Positions 22,769 to 32,168 of a stretch of 64,000 nucleotides of DNA are shown piece after piece (within the stretch, counting starts at the first letter, position 1; every line of letters begins with the position of its first letter). The notes below the pieces were generated by a model, which saw only the letters and a list, made by a program, of their open reading frames with translations, had not been told where the DNA came from and searched no databases. Made by a program: the position numbers and the translations under genes. Source of the DNA: a virus; IMG/VR virus record IMGVR_UViG_3300044691_000566, positions 62,001 through 126,000 of that record; one strand, 5' to 3'.

Positions 22769-25700
22769 ATGGGGCTGGGACGCCGCGAGGCCGCACACGA
22801 CACCGCGCTGTCGCGCAAGCAGGCCGGGGACTATCCCACCGACTACTCGGTGGGCCAGAAGGTCATGACGGTCGACGGCATCCCGGGCCGTGTGGAGGAG
22901 GTCATCTTCTCCCCGGCCATGGGGGAGGAGTACGACGTCGTCCTGGACGATGGGGCCGGGCGCGGGACGTATGCGCCCTCCCAGCTCTCCCCGTACGCCA
23001 CCAGCACCCACCAGGCCACCGGGACGCACCTGGCCTCGGACGACTACGAAGAACTTACGGACGTCTTGCGCGACAGGCCCGACATCGCCGTGCCGGTGCG
23101 GTTGGGGTCCCTCCAGGTGCAGGCGTCCACGGAGCCCCTGCCGGGATACGGCACGCCGGGGCCGCGTCCCGAGCCGGAGCAGCCGGATGACGACGAGCAC
23201 TACGACCCGCCGTGCGCCTACCCGCACGAGGGGCCGTGCCCGGTGTGGCCCGAACCCCACGACCACCACACGTCGTCCGTGCACCTCGCGATGCCCCCCA
23301 AGTCGGGGAAGCCCCCCGTGGGCGAGTACTCGTACAAGGTGCATCCCTCCAGCGGCCTGTTGACCGGCTACATCAACGGCGAAGAAGCCGGGTACATCAA
23401 CCACACCCCGTACCGGAACGAGGACGAGTACGGCCACTACGAGGACTACGGCGACGGGGACGACAACCACGAGCACCACCCGTTCAGTGCCGGTCACAAG
23501 GCGGGCGCCGTCAAGGTCCACATGCTGCACACCAACCCCGCGCACCGGGGATCCGGTGTCGCCTCGGCGATGATGGACTCGCTCTACCACCACTACCCGA
23601 ACGCCTGGATCAACCACGGCTACCGGACGGACAATGGGTCGACGTGGTGGAACAAGTACGACGAACCGGACCCCGGTCGCAACGTCCACAACGTGAGCCC
23701 CGACGACCACTCGCACCGGCTGAAGAAGCACTGGACGAGCCACTTCGATGTCGACGACGTGGTCAGCGACATGGACTCCCTCTCCCGCACCAACGAGGAG
23801 CAGGGTCACGAGGGCAACGCGCACCGGCAGTGGGATCAGACCGAGCACGGCGGGACCGGCGCCAGTCCTTCCTGTGAAGACTGTGACTCCGACAGGGACC
23901 ACTACTGCCACGACTGCGAAAAGTACTACCCGCACCGGTACGAGGGCGACACACACGGCGATGATTGCCCGAAGCGGTGCGAGGAGTGCGACTCCGACGG
24001 CGAGCACGAGTGCCCCACGTGCAAAGAGTGGGTCCATCACGACGACCTGGAGCAGCACGAGCAGGACCACCAGGACGAGCATGCGGCCGACGACGAGCAC
24101 GACCCCGTCCAGGTCGGCCTGCACAACTCCGTCACGGTCCCCCTCACCCGCAAAGAGCACGACTTCGTGCACAATCCGGCCATCCCGGCGGACAAGCGGG
24201 CCCACCACCTGCTGAACCGGATCGGGCGGGGCGCCATGCCCAGCCACGACTGGGACGTCGACCCCAAGACCTCGCACGAGATCGAGCACGACTCCCACGA
24301 GCAGACCCCCTACTCTCGGGGCCTGCACACGACGGTGACCCTGCATGCCCACCCGCTGAACGAGCACGAGGCCCAGGACGGTTTCGGCAACGACAGCTAC
24401 ACCCGTGAAGGCGAGCGGTCGCACTTCGACGCCGTCCCCACCAAGTTTCGGCTGAAGGGCATGTCCTGGGGTGACGGCCCCCGGGAGGCGGAACATCACC
24501 ACGAGTTCCCCGGCCACGGCCAGCGGGTGGCCACCGCGCCCAGCACGTACAACAGCCAGCCCGGGAACTACCCCCGCAGCCTCAAGCCCCTCCTGCGCCA
24601 GCCGGGCCACGAGCGCCCGGCCCCCGAGGTCCACCCCGAGCAGGGCAAACTCTTCGCCCGGAAGACGGCCGCGACCCGTGCCGACTTCCAGTTCGAGCAC
24701 GAGGACACCGACATCCGTGGCATCAAGCACGGCTACAAGAACCACCTGCGGGCCATCCACCCGGAGACGGGGGAGCACGCCGGGACGCTGACATACTTCG
24801 CGCCCACGCGTAAGGGTGCCCCGGTGATCGTGGACGATCTGACGACGTCGCACCCGGGCGCGGGCTCCGCGCTGATGGACGAGGTGGAATCCCGGCACCC
24901 GGGCAGCCGGATTCAGCACGGCGTGGACAAGCCCATGAGCAAGGGCAAGCCGCACTACGACCACTCGGACTATGGCAAGGCCACCGACTGGTCCGCCCAC
25001 TACCCGAACCTGCCGGAGCAGGTCCACCGGGGCCTGAACGTGCGCCTGGAGGGTTCCGACGCCCGAGCGGTGACGCGCGGGGAGGGGTCGGCCGCCGACC
25101 ATGCCCAGATCCTGCACAGCGCCTTGCGCGATGGCGGACCTCTCGGCATGCACTGGTCGTCGGACGAGGAGACCAGCCGGAACTTCGCACACCGCAACAT
25201 TCGGGACCCCCGTAAGGACGTGCCGGTAATCCTGCACGCCGACCGGCCCGCCCAGAAAGACCTCGAAACCCGGCCGAACGTGCTCAAGAACAACGGGGTG
25301 TGGATGCACGACTACGAGCACGGCGACGCCGAGGTGCCGGTGCGCCGGGGCCGGTCGGTGAACCTCCGGGGGATCTCCTGGAAGCCGGACGCCCCGCACT
25401 CGGAGGCCGACGCCAGCGGCTGGGTGCACCACACCTTCGGCGAGGGCAGTCAGCACACTGCCGCTCTGTACGCGGCCGTCGGGGGCGAACCGGTCTACCG
25501 GGGCTTGAACCTCGGGCTGGCGAGCGACGAGGACGTGGAGCATCTGCACCGGGACCCGGTGGGGTACCTGAACCAGAAGGGCTTCCGGCCCCACGAGGCG
25601 GGCATCCACTGGTCCACTGACCCGTACACCGCGCACAACTTCGCCCTGGCCCACGATGAGGACGACGACGACGCCACTCCGCACACCCACGGGGTGATCC

Positions 25701-27871
25701 TGCACGGCCGGGCCGAGCCTCAGCACGTTGTGCAGCACGGTACCCCGGAGTGGGACGACTACGCCGATCAGTACGAGATCCACGGGGAGAACAGTCCCGA
25801 GCAGGAGCGCACCGTACGCACGGGTGCCCCCGTGCAGATCACCCACGCCACGGCGGTCTCCAAGCCGGTATGGGGCGACGAGGGCCGTGAGACCGAGGTG
25901 CCCTGGGGGAGCCAGGTCACCGCCAACCAGCAGGACGGCTTCCTCGCCGACACCGCCGACGAGGCCCCCGAGGAGGAGATCGTCTCCCAGGGCGCCTTCG
26001 ACCCGTACGCCATCCTCACCACCGCTGCCGCCGATCCGGAATTCCGCTTCCACGTCACGGCCGCCTGGGCCGACGTCCGCCGCAAGGCGAAGCGGATCCG
26101 CTCCGAGGGCGGCGTACGCATCACCCTGGCCACCGACGGCGTGGTCTTCGGCGAGGTCAAGGGCGACCACCACGTCTACGAGACCGGCGTACAGCGCTTC
26201 CCCGGCACCAAGCACTCCGTGGCCACCTACACCTGCGGCTGCAAGTGGGGCGCCTACCACTGGGGCGCCCCTGACGACTTCAGCCACTTCGCCGGACGTA
26301 TGTGCTCCCACGCCCTCGCCCTCCAGTACGAGGCCCAGTCCCGGGGCATGTTCGGCCGGGACGTGGAGGTCGACTCCACCAAGCCCGAGTGGGTCCCGAA
26401 GAAGGTCGTCCTCCGCTACGACATCGACGACGGCACCAACCGGATGGTGCGCTCCAGCACGAAGACGGCAGCAGCAGAGCCCAATCCGCACGGTCTGTAC
26501 CTGCGTTTCGGCAGGTGGCCCCACGACGAGCGCTCCACCAACAACATCACGGGTGCGAAGGAAGACGGGGTCAGCGTCTACGACCTCGATCATCACGGCC
26601 GCCCCATGGACCCGGACCCGGACGACAGTCGGACCAACATCGACGACGGGGACCGCAACTGGCCCAAGGAGGAGATGCACGGCCGGGTGGGCAAGGCCGA
26701 GCGCGACCGCAAGTGGGGCAATGACCATCCTGACCGTCAGGCCCACATCGTGAGGGGCGACATCGCAGGCTTCGGTCACGACAATGAGCCGCTGCTCAAC
26801 AACGTCGAGCGGATCGGCGACTGGATCGATCACCGGCATCTGTTCTTCAGCGGCAAGCCGCATCCCCTCGCCCGCAGTGAGGACCACGACGACTATGAGC
26901 CGCCGGAGGAGGAGCCCCAGCACCGTACGGCTGCCCTGGAGGTCACCCCGCTGGTGGCCCTCGCGCAGTGGTCCCGTGCGCAGGGCGACGACCCGGAGGA
27001 GTTCGCGTTCCTCCTGGGCATGCACGGCCTGACGGCCGCGATCAGCTCCCCCTGGGGCGAGCCGCAGGCCCCGGCCGCCAACTACACCCCGGGACCGACC
27101 AAGCCCCGCAACCCCGCCGAAAACCCCGGATCCACCGGCTGGGCCACCCAGTCCGACCCCGACAACTGGGATTCGATCAACCCCAACGACCTGGGGGACC
27201 GCGTCGCGGCCCTGGACGAGTTCCTGTTCGAGGGTGCCATCCCGCAGGAGATCGCCCAGTCCGACGACCCGATGGCCTCCTCCCCGGGCACTGAGGACAC
27301 CCCCCTGGAGAACGGCGTGACGGCGTACTGGCGGCACATGGAGGACGTGGCGATGACCACGGAGGCCATCTCGATGCTGGGGGAGCAGGACGGCCCCCTC
27401 TGGCCGTCCGGGCCCAAGGGCGGCCGGGGCGGTCCGATGCCGCCGGGACACGCGCAGATGCCGGAGCACGAGGAGCTGACCCCCGGAGCCGAGGCGGATC
27501 TGCATGTGCAGCCGGAGGGGGCGCTTCCGTACACCGACGGCGACGGCCCGGACCTGACCGACGACGAGTCCCTCACCCCGTCCCGGACCGCCTCCCTGGG
27601 CAGCAGCATCCTGGAACAGTTCCAGGCCACCGCCTCCCACTTGGCCCCCGGCGGCTCCACCAGACCCTCCGGACGCGGGGGTGTCGCGGCGGAGATCGCC
27701 GCCCAGGCCCGGGAAACCCTCAGCAAGATCGCGCTGAAGGACTACAGCCCCGCAGAGCAGGCTGCGATCATCAATGAGGGTGTCAACGTCAGGGCCTCCA
27801 ACCTGGACCGCCTGGACGTGACCGGCACGCACTACGAGTCTCAAGAAGACGAGGACGGGATATGGCCGTAA
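22769..27871 (+). CDS. Giant multidomain (polyvalent-type) virion protein
   Basis: A 1700-residue protein from ATG 22769 with CAGGAGGA at 22758-22765. Modules in order: a GNAT-like segment with [17 protein letters not shown] (about residues 245-305); a Cys/His-rich zinc region (368-430); three ART-like regions, at 450-570 (weakest), 748-890 (VHRGLNVRL ... [15 protein letters not shown]) and 904-1030 (VYRGLNLGL ... [14 protein letters not shown] ... SPEQERTV, matching R / STS-type / ExE); a second acetyltransferase-like segment (637-730); and a SWIM zinc finger CGCKWG ... [10 protein letters not shown] (about 1150-1190). The rest is linker. It fits the phage polyvalent-protein theme: enzymes injected with DNA. 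Activities are inferred from motifs. Confidence 0.7.
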   Translation: MGLGRREAAHDTALSRKQAGDYPTDYSVGQKVMTVDGIPGRVEEVIFSPAMGEEYDVVLDDGAGRGTYAPSQLSPYATSTHQATGTHLASDDYEELTDVLRDRPDIAVPVRLGSLQVQASTEPLPGYGTPGPRPEPEQPDDDEHYDPPCAYPHEGPCPVWPEPHDHHTSSVHLAMPPKSGKPPVGEYSYKVHPSSGLLTGYINGEEAGYINHTPYRNEDEYGHYEDYGDGDDNHEHHPFSAGHKAGAVKVHMLHTNPAHRGSGVASAMMDSLYHHYPNAWINHGYRTDNGSTWWNKYDEPDPGRNVHNVSPDDHSHRLKKHWTSHFDVDDVVSDMDSLSRTNEEQGHEGNAHRQWDQTEHGGTGASPSCEDCDSDRDHYCHDCEKYYPHRYEGDTHGDDCPKRCEECDSDGEHECPTCKEWVHHDDLEQHEQDHQDEHAADDEHDPVQVGLHNSVTVPLTRKEHDFVHNPAIPADKRAHHLLNRIGRGAMPSHDWDVDPKTSHEIEHDSHEQTPYSRGLHTTVTLHAHPLNEHEAQDGFGNDSYTREGERSHFDAVPTKFRLKGMSWGDGPREAEHHHEFPGHGQRVATAPSTYNSQPGNYPRSLKPLLRQPGHERPAPEVHPEQGKLFARKTAATRADFQFEHEDTDIRGIKHGYKNHLRAIHPETGEHAGTLTYFAPTRKGAPVIVDDLTTSHPGAGSALMDEVESRHPGSRIQHGVDKPMSKGKPHYDHSDYGKATDWSAHYPNLPEQVHRGLNVRLEGSDARAVTRGEGSAADHAQILHSALRDGGPLGMHWSSDEETSRNFAHRNIRDPRKDVPVILHADRPAQKDLETRPNVLKNNGVWMHDYEHGDAEVPVRRGRSVNLRGISWKPDAPHSEADASGWVHHTFGEGSQHTAALYAAVGGEPVYRGLNLGLASDEDVEHLHRDPVGYLNQKGFRPHEAGIHWSTDPYTAHNFALAHDEDDDDATPHTHGVILHGRAEPQHVVQHGTPEWDDYADQYEIHGENSPEQERTVRTGAPVQITHATAVSKPVWGDEGRETEVPWGSQVTANQQDGFLADTADEAPEEEIVSQGAFDPYAILTTAAADPEFRFHVTAAWADVRRKAKRIRSEGGVRITLATDGVVFGEVKGDHHVYETGVQRFPGTKHSVATYTCGCKWGAYHWGAPDDFSHFAGRMCSHALALQYEAQSRGMFGRDVEVDSTKPEWVPKKVVLRYDIDDGTNRMVRSSTKTAAAEPNPHGLYLRFGRWPHDERSTNNITGAKEDGVSVYDLDHHGRPMDPDPDDSRTNIDDGDRNWPKEEMHGRVGKAERDRKWGNDHPDRQAHIVRGDIAGFGHDNEPLLNNVERIGDWIDHRHLFFSGKPHPLARSEDHDDYEPPEEEPQHRTAALEVTPLVALAQWSRAQGDDPEEFAFLLGMHGLTAAISSPWGEPQAPAANYTPGPTKPRNPAENPGSTGWATQSDPDNWDSINPNDLGDRVAALDEFLFEGAIPQEIAQSDDPMASSPGTEDTPLENGVTAYWRHMEDVAMTTEAISMLGEQDGPLWPSGPKGGRGGPMPPGHAQMPEHEELTPGAEADLHVQPEGALPYTDGDGPDLTDDESLTPSRTASLGSSILEQFQATASHLAPGGSTRPSGRGGVAAEIAAQARETLSKIALKDYSPAEQAAIINEGVNVRASNLDRLDVTGTHYESQEDEDGIWP

Positions 27872-28269
27872 CCACCGCCAAGGACGAGCCGGAGGACGGC
27901 GTCCCGCAGGGGATGCTCACGCCGCCCGAGGAGGGCACCGTCCCCTACGGCGGCAAGGGCCTCACCCTGAATGCAACCGGGGACGTCCACCCCTACCAGC
28001 TCATCGAAGAGATCTACCAGCGCCTGGGCGAGCGCGGCGACTACGAAGTGGTCGTCACCGAGTCCCACGACGGCAAACAGCGCTCCGTGCACGTCCTGGG
28101 CGATGCCGACCGGGCCGTCGTGCAGGGCGTCATCGACTCCCACGACCCCGACCCCGACTACGGCCTCAGCGCCGAGGAGCGCCGCATCCAGGACCTGAAG
28201 CACCAGTTGAAGAGCGGCGCCGACCTGTCCCCCCAGGACTTGAACACCCTGATGCGCGCCATGCTCTGA
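27862..28269 (+). CDS. Hypothetical protein
   Basis: One hundred and thirty-five residues from ATG 27862, overlapping the giant gene by 10 bases. The middle (residues about 43-95) is alpha/beta ([21 protein letters not shown] ... [15 protein letters not shown]). The C-terminus is a helical pair. Probably virion-associated by position. Function unknown. Confidence 0.6.
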   Translation: MAVTTAKDEPEDGVPQGMLTPPEEGTVPYGGKGLTLNATGDVHPYQLIEEIYQRLGERGDYEVVVTESHDGKQRSVHVLGDADRAVVQGVIDSHDPDPDYGLSAEERRIQDLKHQLKSGADLSPQDLNTLMRAML

Positions 28270-28273
28270 CGAC

Positions 28274-28376
28274 GAAGGGGGCGGCCGGAGCCGCCCCCTT
28301 CTCCCTGCCATGCCCAGCCATGCCGCGCCATGCCTCACCTTGCCGTGCCAGGCCATGCCCCGAGGACTTGACTATA
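28274..28376 (-). ncRNA. GGNNN-repeat RNA unit, antisense at operon end
   Basis: Minus strand: TGATATAGT extended -10 (TATAGT is plus 28371-28376), about eleven GG pentamers (GGCAT, GGCCT, GGCAC, GGCAA, GGTGA ...), then a perfect 12-bp hairpin (28274-28285 with 28290-28301) with a UCCG loop on the minus strand. It abuts the divergent promoter of the gene at 28445. Confidence 0.55.
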
Positions 28377-28383
28377 TCAGGTC

Positions 28384-28412
28384 TTGCTCTCCAACAATCC
28401 TTGGAGTACTCT
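28384..28412 (+). promoter_or_regulatory. Early-type promoter with perfect spacer inverted repeat
   Basis: TTGCTC 28384-28389 and TACTCT 28407-28412. The segment CTCCAA-CAATCC-TTGGAG (28389-28406) is a perfect 6-bp inverted repeat with 6-base centre, the clearest copy of the shared operator candidate. Confidence 0.7.
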
Positions 28413-28444
28413 GGGGGCAGTAACCGACTCCTCTGGAGGCCAAT

Positions 28445-28654
28445 GTGGCATTCTTCCTCGACCCCGAACTGGCCCGTCTCGTCGAGGGCAGTTCCTCCGG
28501 CGCCCCCGCGAAGACCGCTCCGGCCAGCGGGACCCGTCGGCCCAACAAGTTCGGGAAGAAGTGCCACGGCTGCGGGACCTGGGTCAAGCCCCAGGAGGGC
28601 TATCTCGGCAAGGACGGGGGAGCCTGGGTCGTGTACTGCACCACGTGCCCCTAG
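28445..28654 (+). CDS. Small zinc-ribbon protein
   Basis: Sixty-nine residues from GTG 28445, with TCTGGAGG at 28432-28439. A basic linker (TRRPNKFGKK) precedes a four-Cys ribbon, CHGCGTWV ... YCTTC (about residues 40-68), as in small phage nucleic-acid or protein-binding factors. Function unknown. First gene after its own promoter. Confidence 0.7.
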   Translation: MAFFLDPELARLVEGSSSGAPAKTAPASGTRRPNKFGKKCHGCGTWVKPQEGYLGKDGGAWVVYCTTCP

Positions 28655-28662
28655 GAGGACCC

Positions 28663-28908
28663 ATGGTCACCGGACCGATCGACAACCACCTGTCCCGCAA
28701 CATTCCGCACGTCCACTCCGACGCCGAGCCGGAGGTGGTGCCGGACGAACTGCGCTCCCACCTGATCAAGTACCACGGGTGGGCCCTGTGGATGCTCCGC
28801 AAGCGCGGCGGCGACACCCCGGAGGGGACGGCCTATATCCGTTCGTGGCACGGGGGCGCCCACAAGGGCATTCAGGACGCCTCCGGGCACACCGCCGTGG
28901 AGTGGTGA
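28663..28908 (+). CDS. Hypothetical protein
   Basis: Eighty-one residues from ATG 28663 with TAGGAGG at 28652-28658. His-rich N-terminal third, then a helix (RSHLIKYHGWALWMLRKRGG). Function unknown. Stop overlaps the next ATG by one base. Confidence 0.6.
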   Translation: MVTGPIDNHLSRNIPHVHSDAEPEVVPDELRSHLIKYHGWALWMLRKRGGDTPEGTAYIRSWHGGAHKGIQDASGHTAVEW

Positions 28909-29114
28909 TGGCCACCTGGGTCGTCCGCGAGGACAAGGGCAAGTGGCGAGTGAGCTGCGGCCGGATATCCAAAGAGTTCGGCACGGAGGCCGACGCCATC
29001 CAGTACCTCCGCCAGGAACGCACCTGGAGCGACAAGATCGTCCTGGAGGAGGCCGACGGCTACCGGACCCCGGTGACCAGGCGGTATACCCGGCGGCGGC
29101 ACTGGCGCGGTTGA
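28908..29114 (+). CDS. Small basic protein, DUF2188-like
   Basis: Sixty-eight residues from ATG 28908 (TGATG junction). The pattern VVREDKGKWRVSCGRISKEF ... EADAIQYLRQ is like the short beta-beta-alpha DUF2188 family, and the tail is Arg-rich. Function of that family is not known. Confidence 0.55.
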   Translation: MATWVVREDKGKWRVSCGRISKEFGTEADAIQYLRQERTWSDKIVLEEADGYRTPVTRRYTRRRHWRG

Positions 29115-29268
29115 ATCAGGGACCAACGATTCCCCGAGTAACTCCACCACAGGATTTTAAAATCCCGCCGCCTCCACGGAGGGGGACACCGACTCACAAC
29201 GCGTCACACGGGTAACACTCCGCCCGGGGAGTCGCTTGGTGACGCTGGCCCCATCGCCCTCGGATTCC

Positions 29269-29372
29269 TTGCCAGGGCCCCGGGTACCGGGGCTACAGTG
29301 GCAGCAGCTCCGGTGATCTCTGGCAGGACACCGCACAGACGAGGCCCCCGCACTGCAAGGTGCGGGGGCCTC
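29269..29372 (+). ncRNA. Candidate short transcript ending in hairpin
   Basis: TTGCCA 29269-29274 and TACAGT 29294-29299 are 19 bases apart. About 45 bases later comes a perfect 12-bp hairpin, GAGGCCCCCGCA 29341-29352 with TGCGGGGGCCTC 29361-29372, followed by GTTGTG. No GGNNN repeat. Could equally be the terminator of the preceding operon. Confidence 0.3.
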
Positions 29373-29396
29373 GTTGTGCTGTCGGGCGGGATTCCA

Positions 29397-29415
29397 GGGC
29401 CCAGAAGGGGTGAGG
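29397..29415 (+). repeat. Structural-gene leader motif
   Basis: GGGCCCAGAAGGGGTGAGG, 33 bases before the GTG at 29448, at the head of the lysis cassette. Confidence 0.5.
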
Positions 29416-29447
29416 GGCCACCGTTTAGACCGATGGGGAGGGGCACC

Positions 29448-29786
29448 GTGTCGACAGATCCGTTGAACAAAGACGACTTCAACCGATACGTCGATCGCCA
29501 CGACACCCAGCATTCCAATCTGGACGGACGCCTCGCGCGGGACATGGTCCCCACAGCGCTCTACATGGCCGACCAGCGGGCCAACGAGAGGCGTCTGACC
29601 GAGCTGGAGCGGGACCTCGCCGACAAGGCCACCAAAGCTGAACACAACACCCTGGCGGGCCGTATGACCTCGCTGGAAGGCCGTCCGGCCAACATGCGGA
29701 ACTATCTGATCGCCCTGGCTGGACTGGGACTGACTCTTCTGGGCATCGTCGTGTCCGCCTACTTCTCTTCCAAGGGCGGTACATGA
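29448..29786 (+). CDS. Coiled-coil membrane protein of the lysis cassette
   Basis: One hundred and twelve residues from GTG 29448 with GGGGAGGGG at 29435-29443. Residues 25-80 form a charged helix (coiled coil). One C-terminal hydrophobic span at about residues 87-107 (LIALAGLGLTLLGIVVSAYF) ends the protein. Tail-anchored coiled-coil proteins of this size lie beside endolysin genes in many actinophages and may act as a second holin or regulator. That role is by position. Confidence 0.65.
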   Translation: MSTDPLNKDDFNRYVDRHDTQHSNLDGRLARDMVPTALYMADQRANERRLTELERDLADKATKAEHNTLAGRMTSLEGRPANMRNYLIALAGLGLTLLGIVVSAYFSSKGGT

Positions 29787-29787
29787 G

Positions 29788-30627
29788 ATGCACAAGGCGG
29801 GATGGTTCGACCGAAACCAGATGAAGGTGCTGAAGGCCAGCATCCTGCTGGTTTTTGCGATATTGCTGCTGGGCGGCGTCTACATCTCGCACGAGATCCG
29901 GGCCGCCACCCAGCGGGCCGATGTCGCCACCCAGCGGGCCAACAACAGCGCCCGACAGGCCAATGACAGCGCCCGAGCGGTCGTCTCGTTGTCGAAGAAC
30001 CTGGAAACCTCGCGCAAGCAGCTCACCGATCACGGCATCAAACCCTCCGCGCCGTCGGCCAAGACCGTGATCGAACAGGTCGGCGGGATCCCGGGCGCCG
30101 CCGGATCCCCGGGCCGCAACGGCGCTACCGGCAGTTCCGGCCCGTCAGGTCCCCCCGGACCCACGGGGCCCGCAGGAGTGCAAGGACCCCTCGGCCCGCT
30201 GGGACATACCGGTCTCCCCGGACCCACGGGCATACCGGGGATCAACGGGACCAACGGCAGCAACGGAACAGACGGCAAGCCCGGAGAGCCGGGCATTGTC
30301 GGCCCCACCGGACCGGCGGGAGCCGCTGGAGCACAGGGGCCGCAGGGCGACCCGGGGCCCGCTGGACCGACGGGGCCTGCGGGGCCTTCAGGGCCGACAT
30401 GCCCCACCGGGTATTCGATGCAGACCTCGCCCACCGACCCGTATGCGCAGGTGTGCCGACAGGACGGGGCGCCCTCCCCGAGCCCGACCCCCAGTCCTTC
30501 ACCGACCACCGCAGCATCTTCAACACAGTCCCGGCTCCTCTCCGAGGGACCCGCATCCCCCCGCCAGGAGGCACCCGTTCTGATGGCGGGAATGTATGCG
30601 ATCGTCTCCGAGAGAAAACGCCTGTAG
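29788..30627 (+). CDS. Membrane-anchored collagen-like protein
   Basis: A 279-residue protein from ATG 29788. One N-terminal span at about residues 17-36 (ASILLVFAILLLGGVYI), a helical neck with AT/SARQ repeats (38-75), then about 100 residues of Gly-X-Y collagen repeats (104-208: GPPGPTGPAG and similar), a Cys-containing cap and a Ser/Pro/Thr linker. Topology suggests the collagen rod is outside the cytoplasmic membrane. Collagen-like repeats are common in phage fibres but unusual in an N-anchored membrane protein within a lysis cassette. Function unknown. Confidence 0.75.
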   Translation: MHKAGWFDRNQMKVLKASILLVFAILLLGGVYISHEIRAATQRADVATQRANNSARQANDSARAVVSLSKNLETSRKQLTDHGIKPSAPSAKTVIEQVGGIPGAAGSPGRNGATGSSGPSGPPGPTGPAGVQGPLGPLGHTGLPGPTGIPGINGTNGSNGTDGKPGEPGIVGPTGPAGAAGAQGPQGDPGPAGPTGPAGPSGPTCPTGYSMQTSPTDPYAQVCRQDGAPSPSPTPSPSPTTAASSTQSRLLSEGPASPRQEAPVLMAGMYAIVSERKRL

Positions 30628-30640
30628 GCAGGGGGCCAAC

Positions 30641-30916
30641 ATGGCCGCACCACCCGCCCGCCCGTCGCAGAACACCGGCCTGATCGTCCTGGTCGTCGGC
30701 ATCTTCATGATCATCATTGCGTTCGGCGCGGTGACGTACCTCAACGGGAACGTCAACACCGTCAAACAGAATCAGACCAAGAACTCCCAAGTGGGCCAGA
30801 CCGAACGCACCGCCCTGACCGCTATCACCTGCGCCCTGTGGCATTCCGTCGGCACCCCCACCAGGATCGACACCACCCTGCGCGCCTCCGTGGAAGCCGT
30901 CTGCGGCAAGCCCTAG
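30641..30916 (+). CDS. Small single-pass membrane protein
   Basis: Ninety-one residues from ATG 30641 with GGGGG at 30631-30635 as a poor ribosome site. One span at about residues 13-35 (LIVLVVGIFMIIIAFGAVTYL), then a polar exterior with two Cys that may pair. Located just upstream of the endolysin. Likely lysis-related by position. Confidence 0.65.
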   Translation: MAAPPARPSQNTGLIVLVVGIFMIIIAFGAVTYLNGNVNTVKQNQTKNSQVGQTERTALTAITCALWHSVGTPTRIDTTLRASVEAVCGKP

Positions 30917-30934
30917 TCCTGTCGCAGACAGCCC

Positions 30935-30955
30935 GAGCCCTTTAAAGGGGTGAGG
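30935..30955 (+). repeat. Structural-gene leader motif
   Basis: CCCTTTAAAGGGGTGAGG within 30935-30955. Here it includes the palindrome CCCTTTAAAGGG, 19 bases before the endolysin ATG. Confidence 0.5.
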
Positions 30956-30974
30956 ACGACCCCTAGGAGGGCGC

Positions 30975-31811
30975 ATGACCGTCAACGGAATCGACGTCTC
31001 CGCGTACCAGAACAGCACCTACTCCACTGCGGGCCTCGGCTTCGTCATCGTCAAGGCCACCGAGGGCACCAGCTATGTGAACCCCGCGCACGCCGCGCAG
31101 ATCCAGCACGGCCGCGACGCCCACCTGGTTCCCGGCCACTACCACTTCGTCCGGCCGGGCGACATGAAGGCCCAGGCCGACTTCTTCCTCCAGCACGCCG
31201 CCCCCGGGCCCGGTGACGTCCTCGCCTTCGACTGGGAGGACAAGGCCGTCTCCGGCGGCGACAAGGACGTCTGGCTCAAGTACGTGCAGGCCAAGGCGCC
31301 CACGCACCGCGTGCTGCTGTACTGCGACCTGGACTTCTGGACCAACCGCGACCACACCGGTTTCACCGCCGACGGCCTGTGGATCGCCGATCCCAGCTCC
31401 CCGGCCGGGCACCCCGCCGTCAAGCACGCCTGGGTGATGCACCAGTACAGCTCCAGCGGCGGCATCGACCACAACGTGGCCGCGTTCGCCGACACCGCAG
31501 CCCTGCGCACCTGGGCCGCCAAGGGCACCCCCGCCGTCCAGCCGCACCCGCAGCAGCACCAGCCCTTCCCGGGCGCCTCGTGGTTCACCACGGGCCGCAG
31601 GAGCCCGATCGTGGCCGCCATGCACGACCGCCTGGTGGCCGTCGGCTGCAACCACTACACGAGCAACGCCAACAAGGACGTCATCGGCTCCGGCGACGTG
31701 GCCTCCTACCAAGCCTGGCAGCACAAGCTGGGCTACACCGGCCCGGCAGCCGTCTGGCCGCCCGGCCAGACGAGCTGGGACAAACTCCAGATCCCGAAGG
31801 TGGCGCGATGA
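30975..31811 (+). CDS. Endolysin, GH25 lysozyme
   Basis: A 278-residue protein from ATG 30975 with TAGGAGG at 30963-30969. Residues 1-185 are a glycoside hydrolase 25 barrel: GIDVSAYQ with Asp7, KATEG near 27-31, the catalytic strand FDWED with Asp86/Glu88, and a Gln-Y-S strand (HQYSSSGGIDHN). A Pro/His linker at about residues 190-203 leads to a C-terminal wall-binding domain (WFTTGRRSPIVAAMHDRLV ... SYQAWQHKLGY), of the type seen in streptomycete phage lysins. It cleaves the MurNAc-GlcNAc bond of peptidoglycan. The holin follows with a 4-base overlap. Confidence 0.93.
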   Translation: MTVNGIDVSAYQNSTYSTAGLGFVIVKATEGTSYVNPAHAAQIQHGRDAHLVPGHYHFVRPGDMKAQADFFLQHAAPGPGDVLAFDWEDKAVSGGDKDVWLKYVQAKAPTHRVLLYCDLDFWTNRDHTGFTADGLWIADPSSPAGHPAVKHAWVMHQYSSSGGIDHNVAAFADTAALRTWAAKGTPAVQPHPQQHQPFPGASWFTTGRRSPIVAAMHDRLVAVGCNHYTSNANKDVIGSGDVASYQAWQHKLGYTGPAAVWPPGQTSWDKLQIPKVAR

Positions 31812-32074
31812 CGATCCCGACCCCGGTCCCGGCTCCCGACCACCGCGCGTCCACCGCGTGGAAAATCGAGGCGAAGGTCATCGCCTCCACGACGGCCACC
31901 TTCGCCGTCTCCCTCGTCCTGGCCGTCCTCAACGCCGTCCAGGGCAACCACGACCTGCTCGGCTCGATGCCCACCGCCCTCCAGACGGTCATCCTGCTCA
32001 TCGTCCCCACCGCCATCACCTTTCTGGGTGGATACCTAGCTCGTCATACGCCCCGGGCACCCGCCGGAAGCTAG
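31808..32074 (+). CDS. Holin
   Basis: Eighty-eight residues from ATG 31808 (overlap with the endolysin). Two hydrophobic spans at about residues 22-45 (VIASTTATFAVSLVLAVL) and 58-78 (TVILLIVPTAITFLGGYLA), short polar ends and a basic tail (RHTPRAP). This is the two-span holin pattern found directly after endolysins in actinophages. It would form membrane lesions that release the lysin at the end of infection. Confidence 0.88.
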   Translation: MTIPTPVPAPDHRASTAWKIEAKVIASTTATFAVSLVLAVLNAVQGNHDLLGSMPTALQTVILLIVPTAITFLGGYLARHTPRAPAGS

Positions 32075-32085
32075 CGTTCAACACG

Positions 32086-32122
32086 AAGGACCCCGGGATC
32101 CCCCACGTTCCCCGGGGTCCTT
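32086..32122 (+). terminator. Intrinsic terminator of the lysis cassette
   Basis: AAGGACCCCGGG 32086-32097 pairs perfectly with CCCGGGGTCCTT 32111-32122, followed by TGCTGTCT. Confidence 0.85.
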
Positions 32123-32144
32123 TGCTGTCTGCCCCCCGGCCAGT

Positions 32145-32162
32145 ACCGGGAAGGGGTGGAGG
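32145..32162 (+). repeat. Structural-gene leader motif
   Basis: ACCGGGAAGGGGTGGAGG, 7 bases before the ATG of the prohead protease gene. It doubles as the ribosome site. Confidence 0.5.
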
Positions 32163-32168
32163 TGGCGA

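Larger units (their letters stand above)
29115..29447. other. Gene-free stretch before the lysis cassette
   Basis: No credible gene on either strand. It holds GGATTTTAAAATCC (29154-29167, a perfect 14-base palindrome), a small hairpin ACTCC-N6-GGAGT (29217-29232), a weak promoter with TACAGT at 29294-29299, a 12-bp hairpin at 29341-29372 and a structural-gene leader at 29397-29415. Confidence 0.6.

Noticed and set aside
22721-27844. Very long open frame on the minus strand opposite the giant gene
   Set aside because: High-GC coding sequence creates long antisense frames. The translation is Val/Leu/Arg/Gly-heavy without motifs, has no ribosome site and the plus frame shows real domains.
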